Source: Acetobacteraceae bacterium UBA6159
GTDB taxonomy: Bacteria; Pseudomonadota; Alphaproteobacteria; Acetobacterales; Acetobacteraceae
Direction: 5' to 3'
Assembly: GCA_002422345.1 (NCBI GenBank)
Contig: DIUL01000029.1
Span: 1 to 26,232 of the forward strand
Length of the DNA stretch: 26,232 nucleotides
Part shown: piece after piece, positions 1 to 7,096 of the stretch
How positions within the stretch are numbered: position 1 is the stretch's first letter
Layout: each line of letters opens with the position of its first letter
Made by a program: the position numbers and the translations under genes
Notes under the pieces: model-generated
Database searches by the model: none
What the model saw: only the letters and a program-made list of their open reading frames with translations
Told to the model about the DNA's origin: nothing

Positions 1-21
1 CAAAAAGGCGTTAAAGATGGG

Positions 22-981
22 CTAAACCAGCGCGTGCCCGAACGTCGCGTAATGCTGTCCGTTCGCGTCCGTCGTCCGCCCCGGCATGTCCGGCCGGTGG
101 TTGATCCCCGAGTAATGCGCGATCAGCGACTTCCGCAGCAACGTCGATGACCGCGGCGTCGAGCCGCGATGCATCAGCCGTCCATGCCAGATCAGGACAT
201 CGCCCTTCTCGGCCAGGAAGGTCTCGGTCTTCGCACCCACCCGAGCCAGTTCCGCCTCGATCGCGGGCACCACGAAGCGCTCGGAGGTTGTCGGCCAGAC
301 CTTCGATCCACTGACCGGGTCCACCGCGTTCGCGTCCTCCTCCGACATGCAGGACAGCACCTTGTCCCCCCGCATCAGCGGCCAGTTGTGGGAGCCTGGG
401 ACGTACTCGAACGGCCCCGAGTCCGGATCGATATGGTCGAGCGCGAACCAGACCGCCGTGTACCAACTATTGACGAAGGCGGGGTTCAGGTAGTCGTCCT
501 GGTGCCAGTTGCGCTGCGTGCTGACCCAGCCGGTCAGCGTCAGATGCAGCAGCATCGGCTCTCCGATCACCTGCTCCAGCACCTGCATCAGCGGCGGATG
601 CAACGCCAAGGCGCGCATCTCTGGCACGTTTTCATAGGGTGTAGGCGACCGCCAGCCGCCCCGGAAGAGGTCCGGTGCCTCGGTCCGCAGCCGTTCCCGC
701 CGCTCGATATAGGGATCGAGCACCGCATCCGGCATGAACCCCCGCAGGATCACCACGCCATCACGCCGCCAGGACCGCTGTGCGTCATTCAGCGTGGCCT
801 CGTCCACGCCGGGCCGGTCGAGCGGCGGGATCACCGCGGGGTCTGGCATCTCGGCGAGGTCGGCGAAGGTGATCGTCTCGGGCGGCCGAGCGCGTCGCGG
901 CGGCGGGGGAACCGGGGCGGGGACAACGGGGGCGGGCGAGGCAAGGCCGAACCGGCGCAATACACGGGACATGAGCGTCAT
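22..981 (-). CDS. Phytanoyl-CoA dioxygenase (PhyH) family protein
   Basis: A 319-residue protein of the Fe(II)/2-oxoglutarate-dependent PhyH family, which hydroxylates small substrates with loss of CO2 from 2-oxoglutarate. The iron-binding signature is visible: H160-Q-D162 inside WHQDDYLNP, and a distal H271 in the LMHRGSTPR segment with an arginine (R283) twelve residues on, as expected for the 2-oxoglutarate contact. The PFEYVPGSHNW stretch (190-200) is typical of the family. The N-terminus (about 14-36) is proline/alanine-rich and probably disordered. I chose the ATG at 981 because AGGAG lies nine bases upstream; the frame stays open further upstream, but that part overlaps the preceding gene and looks non-coding. 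It is the last gene of a leftward run, 70 bases after an ATP-grasp-like gene. The substrate cannot be deduced. Confidence 0.88.
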   Translation of the reverse strand: MTLMSRVLRRFGLASPAPVVPAPVPPPPRRARPPETITFADLAEMPDPAVIPPLDRPGVDEATLNDAQRSWRRDGVVILRGFMPDAVLDPYIERRERLRTEAPDLFRGGWRSPTPYENVPEMRALALHPPLMQVLEQVIGEPMLLHLTLTGWVSTQRNWHQDDYLNPAFVNSWYTAVWFALDHIDPDSGPFEYVPGSHNWPLMRGDKVLSCMSEEDANAVDPVSGSKVWPTTSERFVVPAIEAELARVGAKTETFLAEKGDVLIWHGRLMHRGSTPRSSTLLRKSLIAHYSGINHRPDMPGRTTDANGQHYATFGHALV

Positions 982-1051
982 GGGAGGCGACTCCTGTGAA
1001 CCCTGATCATACACGACGCGCGAAGGGCAAATCCAACGATCGGCGCCGGCG

Positions 1052-1957
1052 TCAGGCCCCGATGATCGCCGCCGCCAGCCGATCCCGCCCCGCGCGACCG
1101 GCCTCCAGCGACCAGGCGTTGACGATTGCCACGCGGAACCCGCCGGGCGGCATCGCGTGCAAGGCGGGGTCCTTGTCCTCATGGAACGTGACCTGCACGC
1201 TGGAGACTCCCTCCGTCCCCCGCACCGCGTCCACCACCGCGGCCGGCGGATGCCGATAGCGCCGCCCATGCGGGGCGAACAGCACGACACTGTAACCATC
1301 GCGGCGGTCGGCGTCGGGGAAATCCCAGGTTCCGGTTTCGTAAAGACGGATCAGAGCCGCGACCCAGCCGGCGCCGTACAGGTCGGGCCACTGGTCGGCG
1401 AAGCGCAGATGCGCCTCGATGATCCGCCCGCCGATGGTTTCAAAGTTCACCATCCCGGTATAGCCCCGCAGATGTCGGCGGGCCCAGTCGCCGCACCAGG
1501 CCTCGACCGCCGGATCGGGTTCGGCGTGGATGTGCCAGTAGTCGAAGGTGCCGCCCGGCGCGGTCACGCCGCTGGTGTGCCGCCACCACACGGGCGTGCC
1601 ATCCAGGATCGCCACGTCGCTGCTGACATGGCGGCCTTCCAGCAGCGTCGACCAGAAATGCCCGGGCGTCAGAGCCTCCCGATACGCGGCGGCCGAGGCG
1701 ATCACCCGGCTGCCGGTGCCCATCCCGCGCAGGTTCATCAGCGGTTTGGAGAAGACCGGAAACGCCGGCGGCATCACCCCGTGCGGCGCCGCGTCCAGGC
1801 CCTGCGACAAGGCGACGGCCAGCTTGTCATAGATCCAGCGATGGGCGGGGAACCATTCCCAGGAATCGGCATCCTCGGTGGAGATGCGGATGTCGGGCGG
1901 GCAGGGGATGCCCTCGAAATACTGGAACCGCCAGGGATCGGCCTCGCAGATCGGCAT
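1052..1957 (-). CDS. Uncharacterised protein with ATP-grasp-like features
   Basis: A 301-residue protein that I cannot assign to a named family. Three segments follow the order seen in ATP-grasp ligases. FPVFSKPLMNLRGMGTGSRV (67-85) resembles the lysine/glycine-rich nucleotide-binding strand. SSDVAILDGTPVWW (112-125) resembles the central strand. A late MVNFETIGGRIIEAHLR segment (169-185) resembles the EvNpR metal site, with H183 where asparagine is usual. An ATP-dependent carboxylate-amine or carboxylate-thiol ligase is therefore possible but unproven. The ATG at 1957 has a strong purine-rich site (GGGGGGAAG) just upstream. It starts 16 bases after the ATP12 gene and is followed by the PhyH dioxygenase, so it is probably in the same operon. 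No signal peptide or membrane segment is visible. Confidence 0.7.
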   Translation of the reverse strand: MPICEADPWRFQYFEGIPCPPDIRISTEDADSWEWFPAHRWIYDKLAVALSQGLDAAPHGVMPPAFPVFSKPLMNLRGMGTGSRVIASAAAYREALTPGHFWSTLLEGRHVSSDVAILDGTPVWWRHTSGVTAPGGTFDYWHIHAEPDPAVEAWCGDWARRHLRGYTGMVNFETIGGRIIEAHLRFADQWPDLYGAGWVAALIRLYETGTWDFPDADRRDGYSVVLFAPHGRRYRHPPAAVVDAVRGTEGVSSVQVTFHEDKDPALHAMPPGGFRVAIVNAWSLEAGRAGRDRLAAAIIGA

Positions 1958-1973
1958 CTCTTCCCCCCTTGGT

Positions 1974-2687
1974 TCAGGTGCTGTCCCGGGTCAGGACCAG
2001 TAGCTGTTCGGCCAGGATCAGGTCTTCGGCCACGCTCTGGCGGCGGGCCAGGGCTTCCTGGTCCTCCCCCCATTGTTCCTGCTGGTAGAATTCATCGACC
2101 ATCGCGATCGCGTGTGCCCGGGCCGCGTCCAGCCGGCCGGCGGCCATCGCCAGAGCCAGCACCAGGCTGCCCATCGAGGGCACCGCCACCCCCAGCGCCG
2201 CCAATGCGTAATGATCCAGCGAGGCGACCGCCCGCCGCAGCGACGCGATGCTGTCCCGGTGCTGCTTCATATGGGAAATCCCGGCGGTCACCCGCAGCGG
2301 CGCGTCGTGCTGCGTCGCCACCCAGTCGAGCCAGGGCTGCCATTCCCGCGCCTGCCGCTCGATCAGGGCGGCCGGATGTTCGGCGCGGTAGCAGAGCAGG
2401 TCGCTCTCGCCATAGCGGGCGATGGCGTCGATCGTGGTGTCGGGATCGGGGGCGATGCGGCCGATCGCGGTGCCGGCGAGCCGGGTCAAGGGCGTGTCCG
2501 CGAAGGACATCTCCCCCCCCTTGGCGCCGCCGGCCAGGCGCCATTCATCCGCGATTGCCCCGGCCAGGCGCGCCGGCCCGACGCGCAGGATGCCGCCGCC
2601 GGGCAGATGCATCGGCTTGCCGTCCAGCAGGATCGCATGGCCGTCGTCGTCAAGGCGGATGGTCACGTCTTCCCAGAAACGCTTCAC
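1974..2687 (-). CDS. ATP12-family F1-ATPase assembly chaperone
   Basis: A 237-residue protein matching the ATP12 (ATPAF2) family, which binds the free alpha subunit and helps assemble the F1 part of ATP synthase in mitochondria and alphaproteobacteria. Recognisable blocks are KRFWEDV at the N-terminus (2-8), the ILLDGKPMHLPGG strand (19-31), AIADEW (44-49) and the PLTRLAGTAIGRI helix. These are followed by the long helical C-terminal region with paired tryptophans and the GSLVLALA stretch. The length is normal. The start is a GTG at 2687 with GGAG seven bases upstream. It lies 17 bases after the AsmA-like gene and 16 bases before the ATP-grasp-like gene. The pairing RluA synthase then ATP12 is familiar in alphaproteobacteria; here an AsmA gene lies between them. 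Confidence 0.9.
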   Translation of the reverse strand: MKRFWEDVTIRLDDDGHAILLDGKPMHLPGGGILRVGPARLAGAIADEWRLAGGAKGGEMSFADTPLTRLAGTAIGRIAPDPDTTIDAIARYGESDLLCYRAEHPAALIERQAREWQPWLDWVATQHDAPLRVTAGISHMKQHRDSIASLRRAVASLDHYALAALGVAVPSMGSLVLALAMAAGRLDAARAHAIAMVDEFYQQEQWGEDQEALARRQSVAEDLILAEQLLVLTRDST

Positions 2688-2704
2688 GGGGTCACTCCGA
2701 GCGG

Positions 2705-5302
2705 TCAGCGAAACAATTGGCGGAACAGGGTGTTCGGATCGGGCAGGCGGGGCTTCTGCTGCGGCTGGGCCTGCGGTTGCGCGGGTGCCGGCCGAACCTG
2801 CTCCTGCACAGCCGAAGGAGGCGCCGCCTGCCCGCCACGAGCCAGCGCCAGCGCGGCAGGACAGGCATTCGCGTCATTGCCCACGCGGTCGGTGCCGAAC
2901 AGCCCGCCCAGCGCCGCGTTCAACTGCTTGTCGCCGCCGATCACGATGCCGGCGAGCGTGCCGATATTGGCCTCAGCCACGCCGGAGGCATCGACATCGA
3001 CCCGCGGGGCGCGCAGCGGTCCCACGACCTTGACCGGGACGCGGAAGCCGGTCCCGCCCATCCGCCCCTGCGGGCGCAGCAGCAGGTCCATCGTTTCGTC
3101 CCGCAAATTGATCGACCCGCCGCCATCGGCGGTCAGCAGGCTGGAACTCAGCAGCATGGTCCGGGCCCGCGCCACCCCGTCGCGCGCGTCGAAGCGGACC
3201 GCGATGCAGCGGATATCGGCCGTCCCGCCGCTGCGGCCCAGCAGGTCCAGCAGCGCCAAGTCCTTGGACACCTTGCCGACCGACCCGCCCAGGATCTTGG
3301 TGTCGATCGTGCCGCCGGCCATGGCGACGCCGACCATGCCGGACAGGCTCGCCGCGATGGCGCGGGGATTGTTGCCCGACCCGGTCAGGTCCAGCCGCAT
3401 CTCCACCTGGCCCGCCGCCGCCTGCCGCACGCCCATCGCCGCCAGCAGGGTCCGCAGCGTGATACCGGGGGAATGCGCGGTCAGGTGCACGCGCGGTTCG
3501 GCCTGCGTGGCATCGGCGGTCAGGGTGGCGGTCATCCGCCCCTCCGGCGCCTGAGCCGAGAACGGGTCGAGCCGCAGCTTGCCGCCGTCGATCACCAGAT
3601 GGGCGTCGATGGCGCGGTAGTCGGCCTTGTCGAAGCGCAGCGTCCCGACCTTCACGCGCAGGTCGGCGTTGGCCTGCCGCAGCAGGCCGAAGGGGATCGG
3701 ATCGTCCGGGATCAGCCGGTCGGAGCGAGCGGGGCGCGCCTGCGGTGCTGCGGGCTGGCCCGGGGCCGATGCCGGGGCGGGGGCCGCCTCGGTCTGTTCC
3801 AGCAGCGCGAGCAGGGCATCGGCGTCGATCCTCTCCGACCGCAGCGACGCGGTCATGGAGACGGGCGTGGCCATGCCGACCCCAAGCTCTCCAGCCAGGT
3901 CGCCCTGCGGCAGCGTCAGGCGTATGTCCTTCAGCGCCGCGCCCTTCAGCAACCCGCCGTCGCCGTCGACCAGCCGTCCCTGGAAGGCGATGGTCTTCAG
4001 CGGCGGCAAGGGGCGGCGGACGAGGGGGGACAGCTCCGCCAGATTGGGAATGCGCGCGGTCAGGTCGATTGACACCCCGGCCAGGTCGGAGGGGCGGGCG
4101 ACGCTGCCCTTGGCGGTGACGACGGTCCCCCCGGCGGTGACGCGCAGGTCGATCGGCAGGGCCGCGGTGCCCGGTTTGTCGAAGCCCGGATGGCCCAGCG
4201 TGCCGGCGATCGTCAGCGGCATCGCGTCCAGGCGGGCGGCGACGGACAGGGTGATCGGCTGGGCGACGGCGGGGGCGGCGATGTCGAGCTTCTCGATCCG
4301 CAGCCCGCCGGTCTCGATCGGCAGGCTGACGGCGCCGGTGCGCAGCGTCAGGCCGGTGATTGCCGGCAGCGGGCCGGCTTCATCGGTGACACGGGCGGAC
4401 AGCGCGATGTCGCGGCCGGCCGGGATGGCCTTGGTATCGACGATCCCTGGCGGCAGCAGCGCGACCAGGGCGGCCGAATCCGGGATGCTGGCGCTGACCG
4501 CCATGGCATAGCCCTTGCCCTTGGTCGGGTCGGTGATCGTGCCCTCGGCCGAGAAGGTTGCGGTGCCGGCGGCGACGGCCAGCTTCACCGGCATCGGCGT
4601 GCGGTCGGCGTCGCGCAGCAGGCGGGCGAGGGAGCCGGTCTCCGCCTTGATCGACAGCGGCGCGTTGTTCACCTTCAGGTCGGCGGCGATGGTCATCGGG
4701 GATTCGCCGGTATCGGACCGGACCGAGAGCTTCGGAAGGTTGACTGTGATGGTCCGGCCCGAGGCACCGTCGCGCCAGACCAGCATGCCGTCCTTGATCT
4801 CGGCCGCGGCGATGTGGGCGAACAGTTCGGGCTTCTGGGTTGCGGTGGAGGGAGTGTTGCCGGCCTGGACGGGCTTCGCCGCCGGCGTCATCTCCCAGTT
4901 CGGCTCCCCCTTGGCGTTGGTTTCCAGCACGATGTCGGGGCCGACCAGGACCAGCCGCTCGATCTCGATCCGGCGCGACAGCAGCGGGATCAGGCCGAGG
5001 CGCAGTTCCAGCGAATGCAGCGTCGCCATGTTGGGCCGGCTGAACCCCGGCGGGTTGGACAGCGCGACGTCATGCACCTCCACCGTCGGCCACAGCGACG
5101 GTTTCAGCCCGATGGCGCCGTTCAGGGCCAGTTCCCGTCCCGTCGCTTCGCGCACCGCGTCGCGGATGCGGGGCTTCAGCGTGTTGGGATCGAAGGTCGC
5201 GATCACCGTCGCCACACCGCCGACGGCGACGACGACCACCGCGCCGAGGACGATCAGCGCGGTACGCAGGCGGCTTTTCTTCTTGGGGGTCGTTTCCGTC
5301 AT
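2705..5302 (-). CDS. AsmA family protein
   Basis: An 865-residue AsmA-type protein. It has a basic N-terminus (PKKKSRLR), one membrane anchor at about residues 14-37, then FDPNTLKPRIRDAVREATGR and the LNGAIGLKPSLWPTVEVHDVALSNP block that typifies the AsmA N-terminal domain. The rest is a long beta-rich periplasmic region. The conserved AsmA C-terminal region (GQVEMRLDLTGSGNNPR, then GTIDTKILGGSVGKVSKDLALLDLLG) lies in the last third. The tail is rich in proline, glutamine and alanine. AsmA-like proteins form elongated grooves thought to move or organise phospholipids between envelope membranes; this is family knowledge and not visible here. A run of alanine/proline residues around 506-523 looks like a linker. 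The ATGA overlap with the upstream pseudouridine synthase indicates translational coupling. Confidence 0.9.
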   Translation of the reverse strand: MTETTPKKKSRLRTALIVLGAVVVVAVGGVATVIATFDPNTLKPRIRDAVREATGRELALNGAIGLKPSLWPTVEVHDVALSNPPGFSRPNMATLHSLELRLGLIPLLSRRIEIERLVLVGPDIVLETNAKGEPNWEMTPAAKPVQAGNTPSTATQKPELFAHIAAAEIKDGMLVWRDGASGRTITVNLPKLSVRSDTGESPMTIAADLKVNNAPLSIKAETGSLARLLRDADRTPMPVKLAVAAGTATFSAEGTITDPTKGKGYAMAVSASIPDSAALVALLPPGIVDTKAIPAGRDIALSARVTDEAGPLPAITGLTLRTGAVSLPIETGGLRIEKLDIAAPAVAQPITLSVAARLDAMPLTIAGTLGHPGFDKPGTAALPIDLRVTAGGTVVTAKGSVARPSDLAGVSIDLTARIPNLAELSPLVRRPLPPLKTIAFQGRLVDGDGGLLKGAALKDIRLTLPQGDLAGELGVGMATPVSMTASLRSERIDADALLALLEQTEAAPAPASAPGQPAAPQARPARSDRLIPDDPIPFGLLRQANADLRVKVGTLRFDKADYRAIDAHLVIDGGKLRLDPFSAQAPEGRMTATLTADATQAEPRVHLTAHSPGITLRTLLAAMGVRQAAAGQVEMRLDLTGSGNNPRAIAASLSGMVGVAMAGGTIDTKILGGSVGKVSKDLALLDLLGRSGGTADIRCIAVRFDARDGVARARTMLLSSSLLTADGGGSINLRDETMDLLLRPQGRMGGTGFRVPVKVVGPLRAPRVDVDASGVAEANIGTLAGIVIGGDKQLNAALGGLFGTDRVGNDANACPAALALARGGQAAPPSAVQEQVRPAPAQPQAQPQQKPRLPDPNTLFRQLFR

Positions 5303-6297
5303 CGTGCCTCGCGTCGGGGCTTTTTCGCGGCCGGGGCATGGAAGCCCAGCGTGTTGAAGGTTTCTTGCATATGGGGCGGCAGATCGGCCTCGACCACAAG
5401 GGTGCCGCCGGCCGGATGCGGCAGGCGCAGCGCGCGGGCGTGCAGATGCAACTTCGTGGAAAGACCCTCGATCTGGGCGGAGAAGGCGTTGTTCTGGTCG
5501 GGCTCGTGATACTTCGTGTCACCCAGGATCGGCGCGCGGATGGCCACGCAATGCACGCGCAACTGGTGCGTCCGCCCGGTCACCGGTTGCAGTTCCAGCC
5601 AGGCGAGCTTCTGCGCGGCATGGTCCAGCGTGCGGAAGTCGGTGACCGCGCGCGCGGCCTCGGGGTCCGAGCGGTCGGCCGGCATGGTGCGTTCCCCGCG
5701 CAGCCCGCCGATCCGCTTGAGCGGGAGGTCGATCCGCCCCTCCACCGGGACGGGGCGGCCGGCGACGACGGCCCAGTAGGTCTTCTCCATGTCCCGGCTG
5801 CGGAACGCCGAGGCGAGCTTGGCGGCCACGCCCGGGCTGCGCGCGAGGACCAGCACGCCGGTGGTGTCGCGGTCGAGCCGATGCACCAGCCGCGGCCGGT
5901 CCGACGAGCCGAAGCGCAGCGCGTCCAGCATCCCGTCCAGATGCCGGGTGATCCCCGGGCCGCCCTGCACCGGCAGGCCATAGGGCTTGTTGAGCACGAT
6001 CAACTGGTCATCGCGGTGGATGACGGCCTTCTGGAGGTCGTTCGCCTCGGACGGGTCGACGCGGATTTCCGGCTTCGCCTCTACCGGGGTGGCGGCGGGC
6101 AAGGGGGGCACGCGGATATCCTGGCCGGGGGCGAGCCGGGTGGAGGTCTCGGCCCGGTGCCCATCCACGCGCACCTGTCCGGTGCGGCAGAGTTTCTGGA
6201 TGGCGCTTTGCGGCACGCCGGGGAAATGGCGGCGGAACCAGCGGTCGAGGCGGATATCGGCCTCATCGTCGGTCACGGTGCGGGTCTGGACGGTCAT
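5299..6297 (-). CDS. RluA-family 23S rRNA pseudouridine synthase (RluC/D-like)
   Basis: A 332-residue enzyme converting specific uridines to pseudouridine in structured RNA, most likely 23S rRNA. An S4 RNA-binding domain occupies about residues 16-62. The catalytic aspartate is D142 in HRLDRDTTGVLVLA, and the later GRTHQLRVH motif is present. The length suits RluC/RluD-type enzymes; which uridines it modifies cannot be read from sequence. I chose the ATG at 6297 because the conserved S4 region begins soon after it; an ATG six codons upstream (6315) is possible. There is no clear Shine-Dalgarno before 6297. Instead CTATAG lies only a few bases upstream, so the message may be leaderless. It is the first gene of the leftward run, divergent from the toxin-antitoxin pair. 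Confidence 0.93.
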   Translation of the reverse strand: MTVQTRTVTDDEADIRLDRWFRRHFPGVPQSAIQKLCRTGQVRVDGHRAETSTRLAPGQDIRVPPLPAATPVEAKPEIRVDPSEANDLQKAVIHRDDQLIVLNKPYGLPVQGGPGITRHLDGMLDALRFGSSDRPRLVHRLDRDTTGVLVLARSPGVAAKLASAFRSRDMEKTYWAVVAGRPVPVEGRIDLPLKRIGGLRGERTMPADRSDPEAARAVTDFRTLDHAAQKLAWLELQPVTGRTHQLRVHCVAIRAPILGDTKYHEPDQNNAFSAQIEGLSTKLHLHARALRLPHPAGGTLVVEADLPPHMQETFNTLGFHAPAAKKPRREAR

Positions 6298-6354
6298 GCG
6301 GGGGCTATAGTGCATTCCGCGTTCGGGCGCAGCATGTGGATGCGGGATGTATCC

Positions 6355-6384
6355 TTGCAAAAATGGACAATTTATCCATATTAG
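6355..6384 (+). promoter_or_regulatory. Candidate promoter of the antitoxin-toxin operon
   Basis: TTGCAA (6355-6360) and TATTAG (6379-6384) are separated by 18 bases in a conspicuously AT-rich patch. The second hexamer lies 14 bases before the antitoxin start, so the transcript would carry a very short leader. It overlaps the palindrome described separately, as expected for autorepression. Assigned from sequence only. Confidence 0.5.
6363..6379. promoter_or_regulatory. Candidate antitoxin operator palindrome
   Basis: A 17-base near-perfect palindrome, ATGGACAATTTATCCAT: five-base outer arms ATGGA/TCCAT, matching AA/TT inside, and one mismatched pair plus the central base. It lies in the spacer between the proposed -35 and -10 of the Phd/PIN operon, where a Phd/YefM dimer commonly binds to repress its own operon. 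It could also affect the divergent pseudouridine synthase gene. Confidence 0.5.
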
Positions 6385-6398
6385 ACGCAGGAGGCCCC

Positions 6399-6650
6399 AT
6401 GCGTACCATCTCCGCCACCGAAGCCAAGCAGAACCTCGGCGCCCTGCTGGACACCGCCCAGCACGAACCCGTCGTGATCCGCCGGCACGACCGCGATGTG
6501 GCCGTCGTGCTCTCGCCACGGGAATACGATCGCCTGCGCGCGATCAATCTGGCCGAGTTCGACCAGTTCTGCGACCGCATCGGCGCGCGTGCCGCCGAAC
6601 AGGGGCTGACCGAGGAAAAGCTGGCGGCGTTGCTGGATGACGACGCCTAG
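6399..6650 (+). CDS. Type II antitoxin, Phd/YefM family
   Basis: An 83-residue antitoxin. The N-terminal MRTISATEAKQNLGALLDTA is the classic Phd/YefM DNA-binding fold start, and VVIRRHDRDVAVVLSPREYDRL gives the following beta-hairpin and helix. The remaining acidic C-terminal part (AEQGLTEEKLAALLDDDA) should wrap and neutralise the toxin. AGGAGG lies four bases before the ATG at 6399 and fixes this start; an in-frame ATG at 6336 lies upstream of the promoter-like sequence and was not chosen. The stop overlaps the toxin start by 14 bases. The pair is probably autoregulated through the upstream palindrome. Confidence 0.92.
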   Translation: MRTISATEAKQNLGALLDTAQHEPVVIRRHDRDVAVVLSPREYDRLRAINLAEFDQFCDRIGARAAEQGLTEEKLAALLDDDA

Positions 6651-7059
6651 ACGCCGCGTCGTCCTCGACACCAATGTCCTGACCTCCCGCCTGCTGGCCC
6701 CGCGTTCGACGGCGGCCCAGGCGGTGCGGCTGGCGACCAGCCGCGACAGCGTGCTGGCGTCGGATGCGACGCTGTCCGAGCTGGCCGATGTGCTCGCCCG
6801 CCCGAAATTCGATCCCTATGTGTCGATCGAGGAACGACGGGCCTTCCTGCGTCTGTTCGCCCGCGTCGCCGAACAGGTGGCCATCCTCCGTCCGATCCGC
6901 GCCTGCCGGGACCCGCGTGACGACAAGTTCCTGGAACTGGCGGTGAATTGCGGGGCGGCGGTGATCGTGACCGGGGACGCCGACCTGCTGGTGCTGGATC
7001 CTTTCCACTCGGTGCGGATCGTGACCCCCGCGGCGTTCGTGGTGATGGACATGGGCTGA
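6637..7059 (+). CDS. PIN-domain ribonuclease toxin (COG1569-like)
   Basis: A 140-residue PIN-domain protein, the toxin partner of the Phd-type antitoxin. Acidic metal-binding residues expected for a PIN nuclease are all present: D11 in VVLDTNVL, E48 in ATLSELADVL, D95/D96 in RDPRDDKFLELA, and D114/D116 in VTGDADLLVL. The DPRDDKFLELA and TGDADLL pattern is that of the 'putative toxin, PIN family' group rather than VapC proper. Such enzymes cleave RNA when released from the antitoxin; the actual target is unknown. It starts inside the antitoxin gene (14-base overlap), which indicates translational coupling. No catalytic residue appears lost, so the pair looks intact. Confidence 0.92.
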   Translation: MTTPRRRVVLDTNVLTSRLLAPRSTAAQAVRLATSRDSVLASDATLSELADVLARPKFDPYVSIEERRAFLRLFARVAEQVAILRPIRACRDPRDDKFLELAVNCGAAVIVTGDADLLVLDPFHSVRIVTPAAFVVMDMG

Positions 7060-7096
7060 GCGCCCCCCAACCTTGCCGGTCCTTCCCCGCCGGCGC

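Noticed and set aside
982..1299. A 106-residue N-terminal extension of the PhyH protein
   Set aside because: It overlaps the 3' end of the ATP-grasp-like gene in another frame, and AGGAG sits directly before the ATG at 981.
1157..4072. A 971-codon open frame on the plus strand opposite the AsmA and ATP12 genes
   Set aside because: It is antisense to well-supported genes, rich in Arg/Gly/His/Gln/Pro as expected from GC-rich shadow frames, and shows no domain.
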